Shown here: piece by piece, positions 40,346-50,023 of the stretch
How the letters are laid out: each line of letters starts with the position of its first letter
How positions within the stretch are numbered: the stretch's first letter is position 1
Position numbers and translations under genes: made by a program
Source of the DNA: Candidatus Obscuribacter sp.
GTDB lineage: Bacteria > Cyanobacteriota > Vampirovibrionia > Obscuribacterales > Obscuribacteraceae
NCBI GenBank assembly: GCA_016718315.1
Contig: JADKDV010000003.1
Span: forward strand, 186,001 to 250,000
DNA length: 64,000 nt
Reading direction: 5' to 3'
The notes under the pieces: model-generated
Told to the model about the DNA's origin: nothing
Databases searched by the model: none
Seen by the model: only the letters and a program-made list of their open reading frames with translations

Positions 40346-40606
40346 CAAGCCAGTCCAGGTCGTTTATTTATACTTGGGGACTATTGCTGTATCAATTGCA
40401 CGGGTTTTGATATCAGGCGGATATACTAAATTGGAACATGTGTGCAAATTTAGGCCACATTTTACTTCCGCCTTGATCAATTTCGCTCCAAGTCCTCTAA
40501 CCTAATCAGTAAAGTTACTGGTCTTGGATGAGACAGTGGCGATGCCGGGAGTGGTGTGTCTCGGCCAGTCCGTTTGCGCCAAATTTTGACCACCGGAGTA
40601 AATCAT
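40346..40606. other. Region upstream of the purine operon
   Basis: No coding sequence. A good -10 box TATACT lies at 40422-40427, without a clear -35 box at the normal distance. I looked for a purine riboswitch fold and saw none. Confidence 0.4.
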
Positions 40607-42091
40607 ATGTGCGGTATCCTCGCTATTTCTGGTAGCAACAATGCTTCTTCCGAGGTCTTGTTGGGTCTAATGAATCTGCAGCACCGGGGGCAGGATGGAG
40701 CTGGCATCCTATCGCTCAAAGATCAAGGGGCCGGAAATCGTTTTAAAGTTTATAAGCAAGCTGGTCTTGTTTCACTTGGTGAGCTGGAAGAATCGGTCCG
40801 TCATTTAAACGACCAGTTTGCCCTGGGTCACACACGCTATGCCACAGTGGGCGGCGATGGTGTGGAGATGCTACAGCCATTTTTAATAGAAAAATTTGGC
40901 ATCGGTCTTGCTCACAATGGCAATATCGTTAACTTCCTTGATATGGAAGATGAACTATCGAGAGACTCGGCCCTGAGACTGTCATCTGGCAGATGGGTGC
41001 TCTCCGATAGCTTTATGCTACTGGCTCAATTGGCTCAGACTCTCAGGTGGCGCGACTGGAATAGTAGCGCCAGTTTTGATGCTGTGCGTCTTTTGATGCG
41101 CAAAGCCGTGGGTAGCTATAGTGTTGTCTCGATGCTCGAAAATGGCACCATATTTGGTTTTAGAGATCCAAACGGCATCCGACCTCTCTTTGTTGGTAAA
41201 AGAGAAGGAGCAGAGCGCACCGAGTACGGCGTTGCTAGCGAGCCTGTCGCGCTCACTTATCTGGGCTTTAAAGAAGTCTCAGAAGTGCAACCAGGTCAGG
41301 CTTTTGTCATTTCACCCACAGGCGAATATGAAGAAGCGATTCTTAGCGAAGGTGTGTTTAAAGTCACACCCTGTATGTTTGAGTGGGTTTATTTTAGTCG
41401 CGTAGAATCCGAATTTGCCTCAAAGTCGGTCTATGACGCTCGTTTTGCTCTGGGTATAGAGCTAGGTAAGCGTATCAAAGCCATGGGACTGACTGCCGAT
41501 GTGGTGGTGCCAGTGCCGGAGACCAGTCGGGTCTCAGCTATAGCACTGGCTGAATATCTCGATTTGCCCTTTAGAGAAATCCTGGTCAAAAACAGATACG
41601 TCAACCGCACATTTATATTGGACAATCAAAGCAGTCGCGAAGAAGCAATCAGACGCAAGCTCTATCCTATTGCCTCTGAGTTTGAAGGTCGTCGCTGTCT
41701 GATTGTGGATGACTCCATAGTACGCGGCAATACCGCCAGACAAATCACAAAGCTAGTCAGAGACAGCGGTGCCAAAGAAGTCACACTTTTATCTGCCTGC
41801 CCAACAATTAAACATCCCTGCTATTACGGCATTGACTTTCCTGACATAGACGAGCTTTTGGCCGGCAATATGAATGAAGAAGAAATCGCCAGGGACTTGG
41901 GTGCCGATAGAGTGATTTTTCAGAATATCGATGGACTAAAATCTGCCCTCGGTAAAGAAGATCTCTGCATGGGCTGTCTCACTGGCACCTATCCTACCGA
42001 TGTGACCAACGCCACAAGGTTTGCTGCTAAGCGCAAACTCGATAGACAAACCGAAAAAGACAATATGACTGCTGCGAGGAAAGCCAAATGA
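40607..42091 (+). CDS. purF: Amidophosphoribosyltransferase
   Basis: The start is ATG 40607, so that Cys2 (MCGILA) becomes the N-terminal nucleophile; GGAG lies 8 bases upstream. The 494 residues have an Ntn glutaminase domain (about 1-230) and a phosphoribosyltransferase domain with the PRPP loop LIVDDSIVRGNTARQ. Four cysteines at TPCMFEWVYF, KHPCYYG and LCMGC match the [4Fe-4S] type seen in Bacillus PurF, which implies oxygen sensitivity. It makes phosphoribosylamine from PRPP and glutamine, the committed step. First gene of the ten-gene operon; the stop overlaps purC. Confidence 0.97.
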   Translation: MCGILAISGSNNASSEVLLGLMNLQHRGQDGAGILSLKDQGAGNRFKVYKQAGLVSLGELEESVRHLNDQFALGHTRYATVGGDGVEMLQPFLIEKFGIGLAHNGNIVNFLDMEDELSRDSALRLSSGRWVLSDSFMLLAQLAQTLRWRDWNSSASFDAVRLLMRKAVGSYSVVSMLENGTIFGFRDPNGIRPLFVGKREGAERTEYGVASEPVALTYLGFKEVSEVQPGQAFVISPTGEYEEAILSEGVFKVTPCMFEWVYFSRVESEFASKSVYDARFALGIELGKRIKAMGLTADVVVPVPETSRVSAIALAEYLDLPFREILVKNRYVNRTFILDNQSSREEAIRRKLYPIASEFEGRRCLIVDDSIVRGNTARQITKLVRDSGAKEVTLLSACPTIKHPCYYGIDFPDIDELLAGNMNEEEIARDLGADRVIFQNIDGLKSALGKEDLCMGCLTGTYPTDVTNATRFAAKRKLDRQTEKDNMTAARKAK

Positions 42092-43269
42092 CGAGCGTCG
42101 TTAGCGAAGCTATTTACAAAGGCTCAGTTAAAGATATCTATGTCGCATCCGGTAGCGACGATTTGCTTTTTCATTTTTCGGATGATTTTAGTGTTTTTGA
42201 TTGGGGCAAGATGCCCGACCAGATAGAGTCTAAAGGATTGGCTCTGACTATCATTGCTGCTTATTTCTTCGAAAAATTCAGTGAGCCTGAGTTTTGGCAG
42301 ACGCTAAAGTCTTCCAGTCATTTAAAACGTTTTGACTCTCAGTATCTGGCTAGCGTTTTTGCCGGTCAAGTTTATGGACAGTTGAGTCAGTCTGGACTGA
42401 CATCGCATTATGTGGCACTGTCCGGTGACAAAGACTTTAAAGTTGGCGAATATCAAAGCAATCATAAAAACCCAATTAAGCTCAAAGTGCGCCGGGCCAC
42501 TGTTAATCGACCTGTCGAAAAACAAATCGGCAATGCCCCAGTTTACTTTTATGACCAGCCCAGATGCGATGGTTTGACCTTTATACCACTGGAAATAGTC
42601 TTTAGATTTGGTGCACCAGCTGGTAGCTCTATCTTATCTAGACTGGCTAAAGACCCTAATTATGCTGCTTTGCTGGGACTCAAGCGTACTGACTATAAGG
42701 CTGGCGACTTTTTTGAGCGACCGGTAATTGAGTTTTTTACCAAACTAGAGTCGTCAGATAGACTGTTGAGCTATCAGGAAGCCGCTCTTACTGCCGCTCT
42801 TGATCAAGATGAGTTTGCCAATCTTTATGCCGTCAGTGAGCTTATTGCTCTGGCTCTCTATCATGTCTTTATGGAGCGTGGCATCCAGCTCTTTGATGGC
42901 AAAGTAGAATCGGCTGTGGAGCGCAGTCAGGGTACAAGCAAAACCGTCCTTGTGGATAGCATCGGACCCGATGAGCTGAGACTTGACTATCAGGGTATCC
43001 AGCTCTCCAAAGAGATACTGCGTGATTTTTATCGTCAAACTAGTTGGTACCAAGACATAACACAAAGCAAAGCACAGGCCGAGTCTGAGCCGGGTAGCAA
43101 GTGGCAAACTATCTGCCGCAACAAGCTCAAGAGTGCTCCGCCTCCTCTCAGTGCCAATCTCAAAGATGGTGTCTCCAAAATGTATCTGGCTCTTGCCTCC
43201 AGTCTTATCGGCAAAGATTTACCGGGTGCTGTTTCACTTGCTCAAGTGCGTGATTTGCTCAAAGCTTAA
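42088..43269 (+). CDS. purC: SAICAR synthetase, long divergent type
   Basis: The 393 residues are far longer than the common ~240-residue bacterial PurC. The N-terminal YKGSVKDIY motif, then SDDFSVFDWGKMPDQIESKG, IPLEIVFRFGAPAGSS and VLVDSIGPDELRL, correspond to the usual GKAKKIY, DDATAFNG, EVVVRN and DEISPDTCR motifs. It joins aspartate to CAIR with ATP. The place between purF and purD supports the role. Additional length is mostly between 80 and 150 and at the C-terminus. It overlaps purF by four bases. Confidence 0.85.
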   Translation: MTSVVSEAIYKGSVKDIYVASGSDDLLFHFSDDFSVFDWGKMPDQIESKGLALTIIAAYFFEKFSEPEFWQTLKSSSHLKRFDSQYLASVFAGQVYGQLSQSGLTSHYVALSGDKDFKVGEYQSNHKNPIKLKVRRATVNRPVEKQIGNAPVYFYDQPRCDGLTFIPLEIVFRFGAPAGSSILSRLAKDPNYAALLGLKRTDYKAGDFFERPVIEFFTKLESSDRLLSYQEAALTAALDQDEFANLYAVSELIALALYHVFMERGIQLFDGKVESAVERSQGTSKTVLVDSIGPDELRLDYQGIQLSKEILRDFYRQTSWYQDITQSKAQAESEPGSKWQTICRNKLKSAPPPLSANLKDGVSKMYLALASSLIGKDLPGAVSLAQVRDLLKA

Positions 43270-43280
43270 GGAGTTAGCTG

Positions 43281-44573
43281 GTGCTCAAAGAGGTTATGGT
43301 CGTGGGTGCTGGGGGCAGAGAGCACGCTCTGGCCTGGAAACTCTCACAGAGTGCGGCAATATCAAAAGTCTATGTGGCACCTGGCAATGCCGGTACAGAT
43401 AGTGCTGGCGGCAAAATCCAAAATCTAGCTATCAAAGCCACCGACAATAAAGCTCTGGTGGAATTTGCAGTGCAAAACAAAATTGCTCTGGTGGTGGTCG
43501 GTCCGGAGCTTTGTTTGATCAATGGGCTGGTAGACGATCTGAGTGCAAGCGGTATCAGTGCTTTTGGTCCTACCAAAGCACAGAGCAAACTAGAATGGTC
43601 CAAAGCACATAGCAAAAATGTGCTTAAAAATTTGAATATTCCCACAGCTCGTTTTGTCGTCACTGAGACTGTATCTCAAGCAAACGCCTTGCTGCAAAAT
43701 CCAGATAATGATTGGGCTCGGGTCATCAAACTGGATGGTCTGGCTGCCGGCAAGGGTGTCTATGTCTGTGATCAAAAGGAGCAAGCCCTGCTTGCTATCA
43801 GTGAGCTTGCCGCAGCCTATGGCGATGGGGACAAACTTACTCTGGTATTAGAAGAAAAATTAGCAGGCGAAGAAATATCGCTCTTTTGTCTATGCGATGG
43901 CAAAACAGTCATGCCTCTAAGAGCCTTGCAGGATCATAAAAGACGCTTTGATGGGGATCAAGGACCAAACACTGGTGGCATGGGTGCTTTTACTCCGGTA
44001 CCTGTCTACAAGCAGTATCAAGACGTCATTGACGAGCAAGTGGTAAAGCCACTGGCTCAGGCCTGTAGTAAAGGTACATTGGATTTTAAAGGGCTTTTGT
44101 TTATCGGTATTTTGATGCAGCAAGGCGTGCCCTATGTGCTGGAGTTTAACGCTCGATTTGGTGATCCTGAATGCGAAGCGATGATGCCTCTTTTGTCCTC
44201 CGACCTCTATGAGCTGTTGCAAAGCTCGGCACAGGGCACTCTCGCTCAGCAACCAGAGCCGGTCTGGCATGATGGTGTGAGCGTCACTTTTATCGCTGTT
44301 AATCAAGAGTATCCACAAAAATCTTCCAGTGGTGTACCGATACAGATAAAGCCGATGCCGCAAGGTGTGACCCTTTTTCATTGTGGCACAGCGGTACAGG
44401 ATGGACAGGTGGTAACTAGTGGTGGTCGCATACTGGCACCGACAGCGGTGGCGCCCACTGTAGAGCAAGCCTGTGAGCTGGCTTTGGCTGCTCTCAAACA
44501 AGTAACCTTTGAAGGTATGGACTACCGTACCGATATTGCTCGCGGGGGAAGCAAATTATGTCCCTCAAAATAG
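43281..44573 (+). CDS. purD: Phosphoribosylamine-glycine ligase (GARS)
   Basis: The 430-residue ATP-grasp enzyme begins with the GTG at 43281 (AAGGAG upstream). It has VMVVGAGGREHALAWKL, VVVGPELCLINGL, VIKLDGLAAGKGVYVC, GPNTGGMGAFTPVP and LEFNARFGDPECEAMMP, a full set of PurD motifs. It joins glycine to phosphoribosylamine. The 3' end overlaps purN by 16 bases. Confidence 0.97.
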   Translation: MLKEVMVVGAGGREHALAWKLSQSAAISKVYVAPGNAGTDSAGGKIQNLAIKATDNKALVEFAVQNKIALVVVGPELCLINGLVDDLSASGISAFGPTKAQSKLEWSKAHSKNVLKNLNIPTARFVVTETVSQANALLQNPDNDWARVIKLDGLAAGKGVYVCDQKEQALLAISELAAAYGDGDKLTLVLEEKLAGEEISLFCLCDGKTVMPLRALQDHKRRFDGDQGPNTGGMGAFTPVPVYKQYQDVIDEQVVKPLAQACSKGTLDFKGLLFIGILMQQGVPYVLEFNARFGDPECEAMMPLLSSDLYELLQSSAQGTLAQQPEPVWHDGVSVTFIAVNQEYPQKSSSGVPIQIKPMPQGVTLFHCGTAVQDGQVVTSGGRILAPTAVAPTVEQACELALAALKQVTFEGMDYRTDIARGGSKLCPSK

Positions 44574-45187
44574 TAATGCTGGCCAGTGGTCGGGGCTCCA
44601 ATGTAGAAGCCGTTGCCAGAGCGGCAAAAAATGGTCTACCGCTGCAAATTCAGGCGGTCCTGACCAACCACAAAGATGCAGGCGTGCTCGACATCTGCCA
44701 AAGCGAAGGTCTCAAAAGTCACTATGTGCCCGCTGTCAAAGGCATGACTAAAGAAGCCCATGAAGACAAACTGATTGAATGTATTGCTCAATATCAACCA
44801 GATTTTGTTGTACTGGCTGGTTATATGCGCATCCTCACTGGTCATTTTTTGCGGGCGTTTAAATCTGCTGATGGCTACTTTAGAGTCATTAATATCCATC
44901 CATCACTTTTGCCCAGTTTTCCTGGTGCTACAGCTTATGCCGATGCTTACGCTGCCAGGGTAGCAGTCTCTGGTATCACAGTGCATTTAGTGGATGAGCA
45001 AGTGGACCATGGACCGATTTTGAGTCAAGCTGCTTTTAATCGTCATGCTCACGATAGCTTTGAAGACTTTGCCTGTCGCGGGCTTGCTATCGAGCATAAA
45101 ATCTTGCCTTCTACACTCAGTCTGGTTGCTCGTCAGGGCATCAAGCTGGACAAATTGCCTTTTACAATGGAGGACCTAACGGTTTGA
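44558..45187 (+). CDS. purN: Phosphoribosylglycinamide formyltransferase
   Basis: The 209 residues match the folate-dependent GART. There is VMLASGRGSNVEAV at the N-terminus, VLAGYMRILTGHFL, then NIHPSLLPSFPG with the catalytic Asn and His, and HLVDEQVDHGPIL with the catalytic Asp. It formylates GAR using 10-formyl-THF. ATG 44558 lies inside the end of purD, and the stop overlaps purL. Confidence 0.96.
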   Translation: MSLKIVMLASGRGSNVEAVARAAKNGLPLQIQAVLTNHKDAGVLDICQSEGLKSHYVPAVKGMTKEAHEDKLIECIAQYQPDFVVLAGYMRILTGHFLRAFKSADGYFRVINIHPSLLPSFPGATAYADAYAARVAVSGITVHLVDEQVDHGPILSQAAFNRHAHDSFEDFACRGLAIEHKILPSTLSLVARQGIKLDKLPFTMEDLTV

Positions 45188-48100
45188 ACGCACCAGTTAA
45201 TGTACTTGCACAAGCTGGCGAAGGCAGCGCCCTGACTGATTATTTTGCAGTGGTTTTGCCACGGCAATTAAAGGAGCAAAATGCTCTGGCCTTTTACTGG
45301 TTTGCAAGACCGGCTGGTTCATCGGTTAGAGAATTACAAAAGCATGCCAGTGAGCTTTTGACCGATAGTGTGGATGAAGAATTTTGGTTTTGTCCCATGC
45401 ACGAATCAGAAAGTCTCTGGCTCAAATTAAAGGAGCGTGGTATCGCTCATTTTGTTTTGCGTCAACTCAAAGCCGGTGTCACCGATAACGCTGCCAGTGC
45501 TGTCAAACAGGCTCTGACTATTATGGGGATGCAGGACTTTTTATTGGTTGCTACCGGTACTCTTTATGCTGGTAAAAGTGAAATCCCAAAAGTCTCACAC
45601 AATAATTTGACCGAGAGAGTCAAAACCTATCAGGTCAGTCATGTCACTGACTTATTGGGCTTTCCTCACAGACAGGAGAGTCAGGCTGGTGGTTTTAGTG
45701 TTGTCGATATCGACCTTGATGATGATGCCCTGGTAGCGCTCAGCAAGGAGCGTTTGCTCTCATTGACACTATCTGAGATGCAGGCTATTCGCGCTCATTT
45801 TAATGATGCTAAGACTCAAGCTGAGCGCAAAAAGATTGGACTGACCAAAGACCCCACCGATGTGGAATTAGAAATAATTGCTCAGACCTGGTCAGAGCAC
45901 TGCAAGCACAAAATCTTTAATGCCAAAATTGAACACACTGAAGAACACCTCAAAGAAGATGGTCAAGTCGAGAGTGCTAAAGTAGAAGCCATAGATAGCC
46001 TCTACAAGACCTATATCAAAGGTGCCACAGCCAAGCTCAAAGAGGCAAGACCGGACCTGCTCTCTGTCTTTGAAGACAATGCCGGTGTGGTGGCCTTTGA
46101 TGATGACTATGCTGTTTGCTTTAAGGTAGAGACACACAATAGTCCCTCTGCTCTTGAGCCTTATGGCGGTGCCCTGACTGGCATCCTCGGTGTCAATCGC
46201 GACATCCTCGGCACTGGTCTTGGCGCTAAACCGATCTTTAATACCGATGTGTTTTGCTTCCCTCATCCACAAAGTGAATTCGTCCAGGGTCTTGCCAGCG
46301 CTGGATTGATTGATGCAGCAGAGCTACTGACTGGTGTGCGCCAGGGCGTACAAGATGGCGGTAATAAGAGTGGCATACCCACAGTCAATGGTGCAGTCTT
46401 TTTTGATGACAGCTACCGGGCTAAACCGCTTGTTTATTGCGGCACCGGTGGCATCCTGCCCCTTAAGCTAGCTGATAGTGGTCTGGATGCTGTCAAAAAA
46501 CACACCAAAAATGGCGACCATATCGTCATGGCTGGTGGTTTAGTCGGACGCGACGGCGTACACGGCGCTACTTTTAGCAGTCTGGCGCTAGACGATAGTG
46601 TCGGCTCTGATGTTGTGCAAATCGGTGACCCCTTTACCCAAAAGCGCCTTACCGACTTTGTCCTGGCTGCTCGCGACGCCGGTCTAATTACTGGTATCAC
46701 TGATAACGGTGCTGGTGGTTTGTCGTCCTCAGTCGGTGAGATGGCTGGCATCACTGGTGGTGCCACTATGGAAGTCTCGCAAGTACCGCTTAAATATCCG
46801 GGGCTGGCTGATTGGCAGATTGTCGTCTCCGAATCCCAAGAACGCATGACAATCAGCACCGATAATGTCGAAGCATTGCTCGCCATGGCCAACCGCTTTG
46901 ATGTGATGGCTGTGGCCATTGGCCAGTTTGATGACAGTGGTTATTTTAGAGTGACCCGCGAGGGCAAGACTGTTGCTCTGCTCAATCTCGAGTTTTTGCA
47001 TGATGGTGCTCCAAGGCTGGCTCTCCAATCTAAATGGACATTTAGAGCTGAAGTAGAAGTTGGTCAGCCCGCTTTTGCTATAGATAACGACAAAGATTTG
47101 ACACCAGTCTTTAAAAAAGTCCTGGCTCACCCCAATGTCTGCAGTCGTGAAGCAATCATCAGACAATATGATCATGAGGTGCAGGGTGGTAGTGTGATTA
47201 AGCCGCTCATGGGACCTGCGCAAAAATCTCCCTGTGATGCTGGTGTTGTCCTGCCTCGTTTAGGCAGTGACAGAGCGCTTGCCGTCTCCTGCGGCATGAC
47301 TCCTTTGCTCAGTCAATTTGATCCTTATCTCATGGCTCAGTGCAGTGCCGATGAAGCCGTGCGCAATGCTGTTTGCGTGGGAGCCGATCCTGATAGCATT
47401 TCTTTGCTCGATAATTTTTGCTGGCCCGATCCGGTGCAGTCCGACAAAAATCCTCTCGGTCAAGAAAAACTGGCTCAACTTGTGCTATCGGTCAAAGGCC
47501 TGCACGACATCTGCATGGAGTACGGCACACCGCTTATCTCTGGCAAAGACAGCATGAAGAACAACTTTGATGATGGCAAATTGCATCTGGCCATCGAGCC
47601 CACATTGCTTGTTTCGGCCATGGGTATAGTGCCCGATTGCAACCTGGCTGTCAGTAGTGACTTCAAAAACGAAGGTGACCTCGTCTATCTGATAGCAGCT
47701 GGTGCGCCTGCGCTCACTGCTTCGGTGCTGGCTGACTTGGATAGTGATTTAAATAGCTCGCGTTTGCCGCATCTCAATACCGCTCTCGCTCTCACTCTCT
47801 ATCGCCGTCTCTATCAGGCTACCGGGTCGGGACTTGTGCAATCTATGCATGATGTCTCCGATGGTGGATTGGCAATTACTCTGGCAGAGTGTGCGCTGGG
47901 CGGTGCTATCGGACTGAGCGCCACTCTCAGCCCAGTTTATTTTGCTCACCTGGCAATCAAAGAGACCCTGCGCCGTAGTTTGATGGATAGCCGTGCTCTT
48001 GCATTTGCTGAGGGACCGGGCATGATTGTGGCTTCGGTAGCACCGGGCGATCAAGCCAAGTTTGAAAAACTCTTTGATCAATTGCCGCTCTATCAGATTG

Positions 48101-48222
48101 GCAAAGTGGGCGGCAATCATTTTGAGCTCAAAGATAATGACGGTCACAAACTCGTCAGTCTGCCGCTCAGTGAGCTACTACCAGCCTTTGAAAGCCAGGC
48201 TCATATGATGGGGGTAAACTGA
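45184..48222 (+). CDS. purL: FGAM synthetase, large PurL subunit
   Basis: The 1012-residue protein starts at TTG 45184, with GGAGG 10 bases upstream. The core has TWSEHCKHKIFNA near 238, KVETHNSPSALEPYGGA, GGNKSGIPTVNGAVFF and LISGKDSMKNNF. About 200 residues precede the core and hold a PurS-like segment; this is a longer form than the ~740-residue PurL that needs separate PurS. No glutaminase domain is present, so it works with PurQ next door. It turns FGAR and glutamine into FGAM. Confidence 0.93.
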   Translation: MNAPVNVLAQAGEGSALTDYFAVVLPRQLKEQNALAFYWFARPAGSSVRELQKHASELLTDSVDEEFWFCPMHESESLWLKLKERGIAHFVLRQLKAGVTDNAASAVKQALTIMGMQDFLLVATGTLYAGKSEIPKVSHNNLTERVKTYQVSHVTDLLGFPHRQESQAGGFSVVDIDLDDDALVALSKERLLSLTLSEMQAIRAHFNDAKTQAERKKIGLTKDPTDVELEIIAQTWSEHCKHKIFNAKIEHTEEHLKEDGQVESAKVEAIDSLYKTYIKGATAKLKEARPDLLSVFEDNAGVVAFDDDYAVCFKVETHNSPSALEPYGGALTGILGVNRDILGTGLGAKPIFNTDVFCFPHPQSEFVQGLASAGLIDAAELLTGVRQGVQDGGNKSGIPTVNGAVFFDDSYRAKPLVYCGTGGILPLKLADSGLDAVKKHTKNGDHIVMAGGLVGRDGVHGATFSSLALDDSVGSDVVQIGDPFTQKRLTDFVLAARDAGLITGITDNGAGGLSSSVGEMAGITGGATMEVSQVPLKYPGLADWQIVVSESQERMTISTDNVEALLAMANRFDVMAVAIGQFDDSGYFRVTREGKTVALLNLEFLHDGAPRLALQSKWTFRAEVEVGQPAFAIDNDKDLTPVFKKVLAHPNVCSREAIIRQYDHEVQGGSVIKPLMGPAQKSPCDAGVVLPRLGSDRALAVSCGMTPLLSQFDPYLMAQCSADEAVRNAVCVGADPDSISLLDNFCWPDPVQSDKNPLGQEKLAQLVLSVKGLHDICMEYGTPLISGKDSMKNNFDDGKLHLAIEPTLLVSAMGIVPDCNLAVSSDFKNEGDLVYLIAAGAPALTASVLADLDSDLNSSRLPHLNTALALTLYRRLYQATGSGLVQSMHDVSDGGLAITLAECALGGAIGLSATLSPVYFAHLAIKETLRRSLMDSRALAFAEGPGMIVASVAPGDQAKFEKLFDQLPLYQIGKVGGNHFELKDNDGHKLVSLPLSELLPAFESQAHMMGVN

Positions 48223-48986
48223 TGACTAAGCCCAAAGCACTTGTACTCTATGGCGATGGTATCAACTGTCAGCTCGAAACAGCTTACGCTCTGGAAGTGG
48301 CCGGCTTTGCTCCTGAGCTTGTCACCTGCCTCAGTCTCAAAGAGAACTTGCAAAAGCTCAAAGATGATTGTCAGCTCCTTGCTTTGCCCGGTGGTTTTAG
48401 CTTTGGTGATGAAGTGCGCTCCGGTAAGGTCCTGGCTGTCAAAATGCGGGCGTATATGGGAGATGCCATTGCCCAATTTTGTCAGAGTGGCAAATTGATT
48501 GTTGGTATTTGCAATGGCTTCCAGGCGCTCGTGCAGCTCGGCATCCTGCCTTTGGGTGAAGTGGCAAAAGGCGATCAAGATCGTACAGTGACACTGGCCC
48601 ACAATAGTGGTGGCAAGTTTATGGACCGCTGGGTGGACCTCAATGTCTCCGGTAAGAGTGCTTATTTTGCTGGACTGAGTCAGTTATCCTTGCCGGTGCG
48701 CCATGGTGAAGGACGCCTGGTCCTGCGCGATGAAGCCAGTCAAAGCACCCGCATCAAGGCCCTTGCGCCACTGCGCTATGTCAGTGATATCAATGGATCA
48801 TTTGATCAAATCGCTGCTCTAGTCAGTCCCTCTGATAAAGTGCTCGGTCTCATGCCCCATCCCGAATGTTATATCCGTCACAGTCAAAAGCCTGATTGGA
48901 CCAGGCACAAAAGCGACAAAACATTGACTGAGAGTGTGCCTGCTGGGCTCCAAATATTTCTCAACGCTCGCTCTATGCTCAACTAA
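48222..48986 (+). CDS. purQ: FGAM synthetase, glutamine amidotransferase subunit
   Basis: The 254-residue class I GATase has LALPGGFSFGDEVRSGKV, the nucleophile Cys in VGICNGFQALVQLG and the His/Glu pair in GLMPHPECYI. It passes ammonia to PurL. ATG 48222 overlaps the purL stop, which fits a tight complex. No separate purS gene is seen, consistent with a PurS-like part in PurL. Confidence 0.95.
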   Translation: MTKPKALVLYGDGINCQLETAYALEVAGFAPELVTCLSLKENLQKLKDDCQLLALPGGFSFGDEVRSGKVLAVKMRAYMGDAIAQFCQSGKLIVGICNGFQALVQLGILPLGEVAKGDQDRTVTLAHNSGGKFMDRWVDLNVSGKSAYFAGLSQLSLPVRHGEGRLVLRDEASQSTRIKALAPLRYVSDINGSFDQIAALVSPSDKVLGLMPHPECYIRHSQKPDWTRHKSDKTLTESVPAGLQIFLNARSMLN

Positions 48987-48995
48987 GGATAAGCC

Positions 48996-50003
48996 ATGAC
49001 TGACAATCTCTCAGCTGATAAGCCCAAAAGTTATTTGCAGTCCGGTGTCAATATCGAGCTGGCCGATAAGTTTGTTGGCAAAATCAAGGCGATGACTCAA
49101 GTTAGCTCTGACAAGCTCCTCAAGGGGGCTGGTGGCTATGCTGCTGTCTATGCCAATAGTCCTGGTGAGCGAGCCGTCGCTGTCACCACAGACGGTGTGG
49201 GCTCCAAACTTTTACTCTGTGAGGAGTTTGATACTTACGACACGATTGGTATAGATCTTGTCGCTATGTGCGCCAATGATCTGATTTGCGTGGGGGCAAG
49301 ACCGGCGCTCTTTCTCGATTATTATGCTTGCGGTCGCCTTGACCTGGCACGCTCTGAGGCGCTTATCCGGGGTATTGTGGGCGCAGTCAAAGAGTGCGAC
49401 ATGCTCCTGGTGGGCGGTGAGACGGCTGAGATGCCAGACCTTTATAGTGCTAATCACTTTGATCTGGCTGGCTTTGCTGTTGGTTTTGTCGAGCCTGGTG
49501 AGATTATGACCGGTGCTATTAGCCCTGGTGATATTGTTGTGTCAGTCGCCTCCACCGGGCTGCACTCTAACGGTTACAGTCTGGCCCGTAAGCTCATTGC
49601 CCCCGGGCACAAGCTGCGCCGTGAGCTAATCACTGCCACTGCTCTTTATGTCCGTCCTTTTAATCTTGTCCACAAAAAACTTGGCGCTGATTTAACCGGT
49701 GCTGCCAATATCACTGGTGGTGGCTGGACCAATTTACTCAGACTCAATAGCAAGGTTGGCTTTGATCTCAAAGCGCAGCCGCTAATGCCAATCTTTGAAG
49801 CTCTTAAGGAGGAGGTAGAGCTATCTGAGCTGTACCGCACCTTTAATATGGGTATGGGTTTTGCTCTCATCGTAAAAGGAGAGCAAGCAGCAAAAGAGGC
49901 AATAGCCACTTTTGCTACTTTTGATATGCACGCTCAAATTGCTGGCAAAGTCACTGACCAAGCCGGCCAGGTAGTAATCGATAACACAATTGTCCTTAAG
50001 TAA
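48996..50003 (+). CDS. purM: AIR synthetase (phosphoribosylformylglycinamidine cyclo-ligase)
   Basis: The 335 residues have YLQSGVNIELADKFVGKI at the N-terminus, TDGVGSKLLLCEEF, GIDLVAMCANDLICVGA, LVGGETAEMPDLY and VASTGLHSNGYSLARKL, all PurM signatures. ATP-dependent ring closure of FGAM gives AIR. It follows purQ by nine bases. Confidence 0.96.
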   Translation: MTDNLSADKPKSYLQSGVNIELADKFVGKIKAMTQVSSDKLLKGAGGYAAVYANSPGERAVAVTTDGVGSKLLLCEEFDTYDTIGIDLVAMCANDLICVGARPALFLDYYACGRLDLARSEALIRGIVGAVKECDMLLVGGETAEMPDLYSANHFDLAGFAVGFVEPGEIMTGAISPGDIVVSVASTGLHSNGYSLARKLIAPGHKLRRELITATALYVRPFNLVHKKLGADLTGAANITGGGWTNLLRLNSKVGFDLKAQPLMPIFEALKEEVELSELYRTFNMGMGFALIVKGEQAAKEAIATFATFDMHAQIAGKVTDQAGQVVIDNTIVLK

Positions 50004-50023
50004 ACAAGTCATTGGGAGAGCAG

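Noticed and set aside
40346..40606. Purine riboswitch ahead of purF
   Set aside because: No three-way-junction fold with the conserved loops could be found by eye; only a -10 box is seen.
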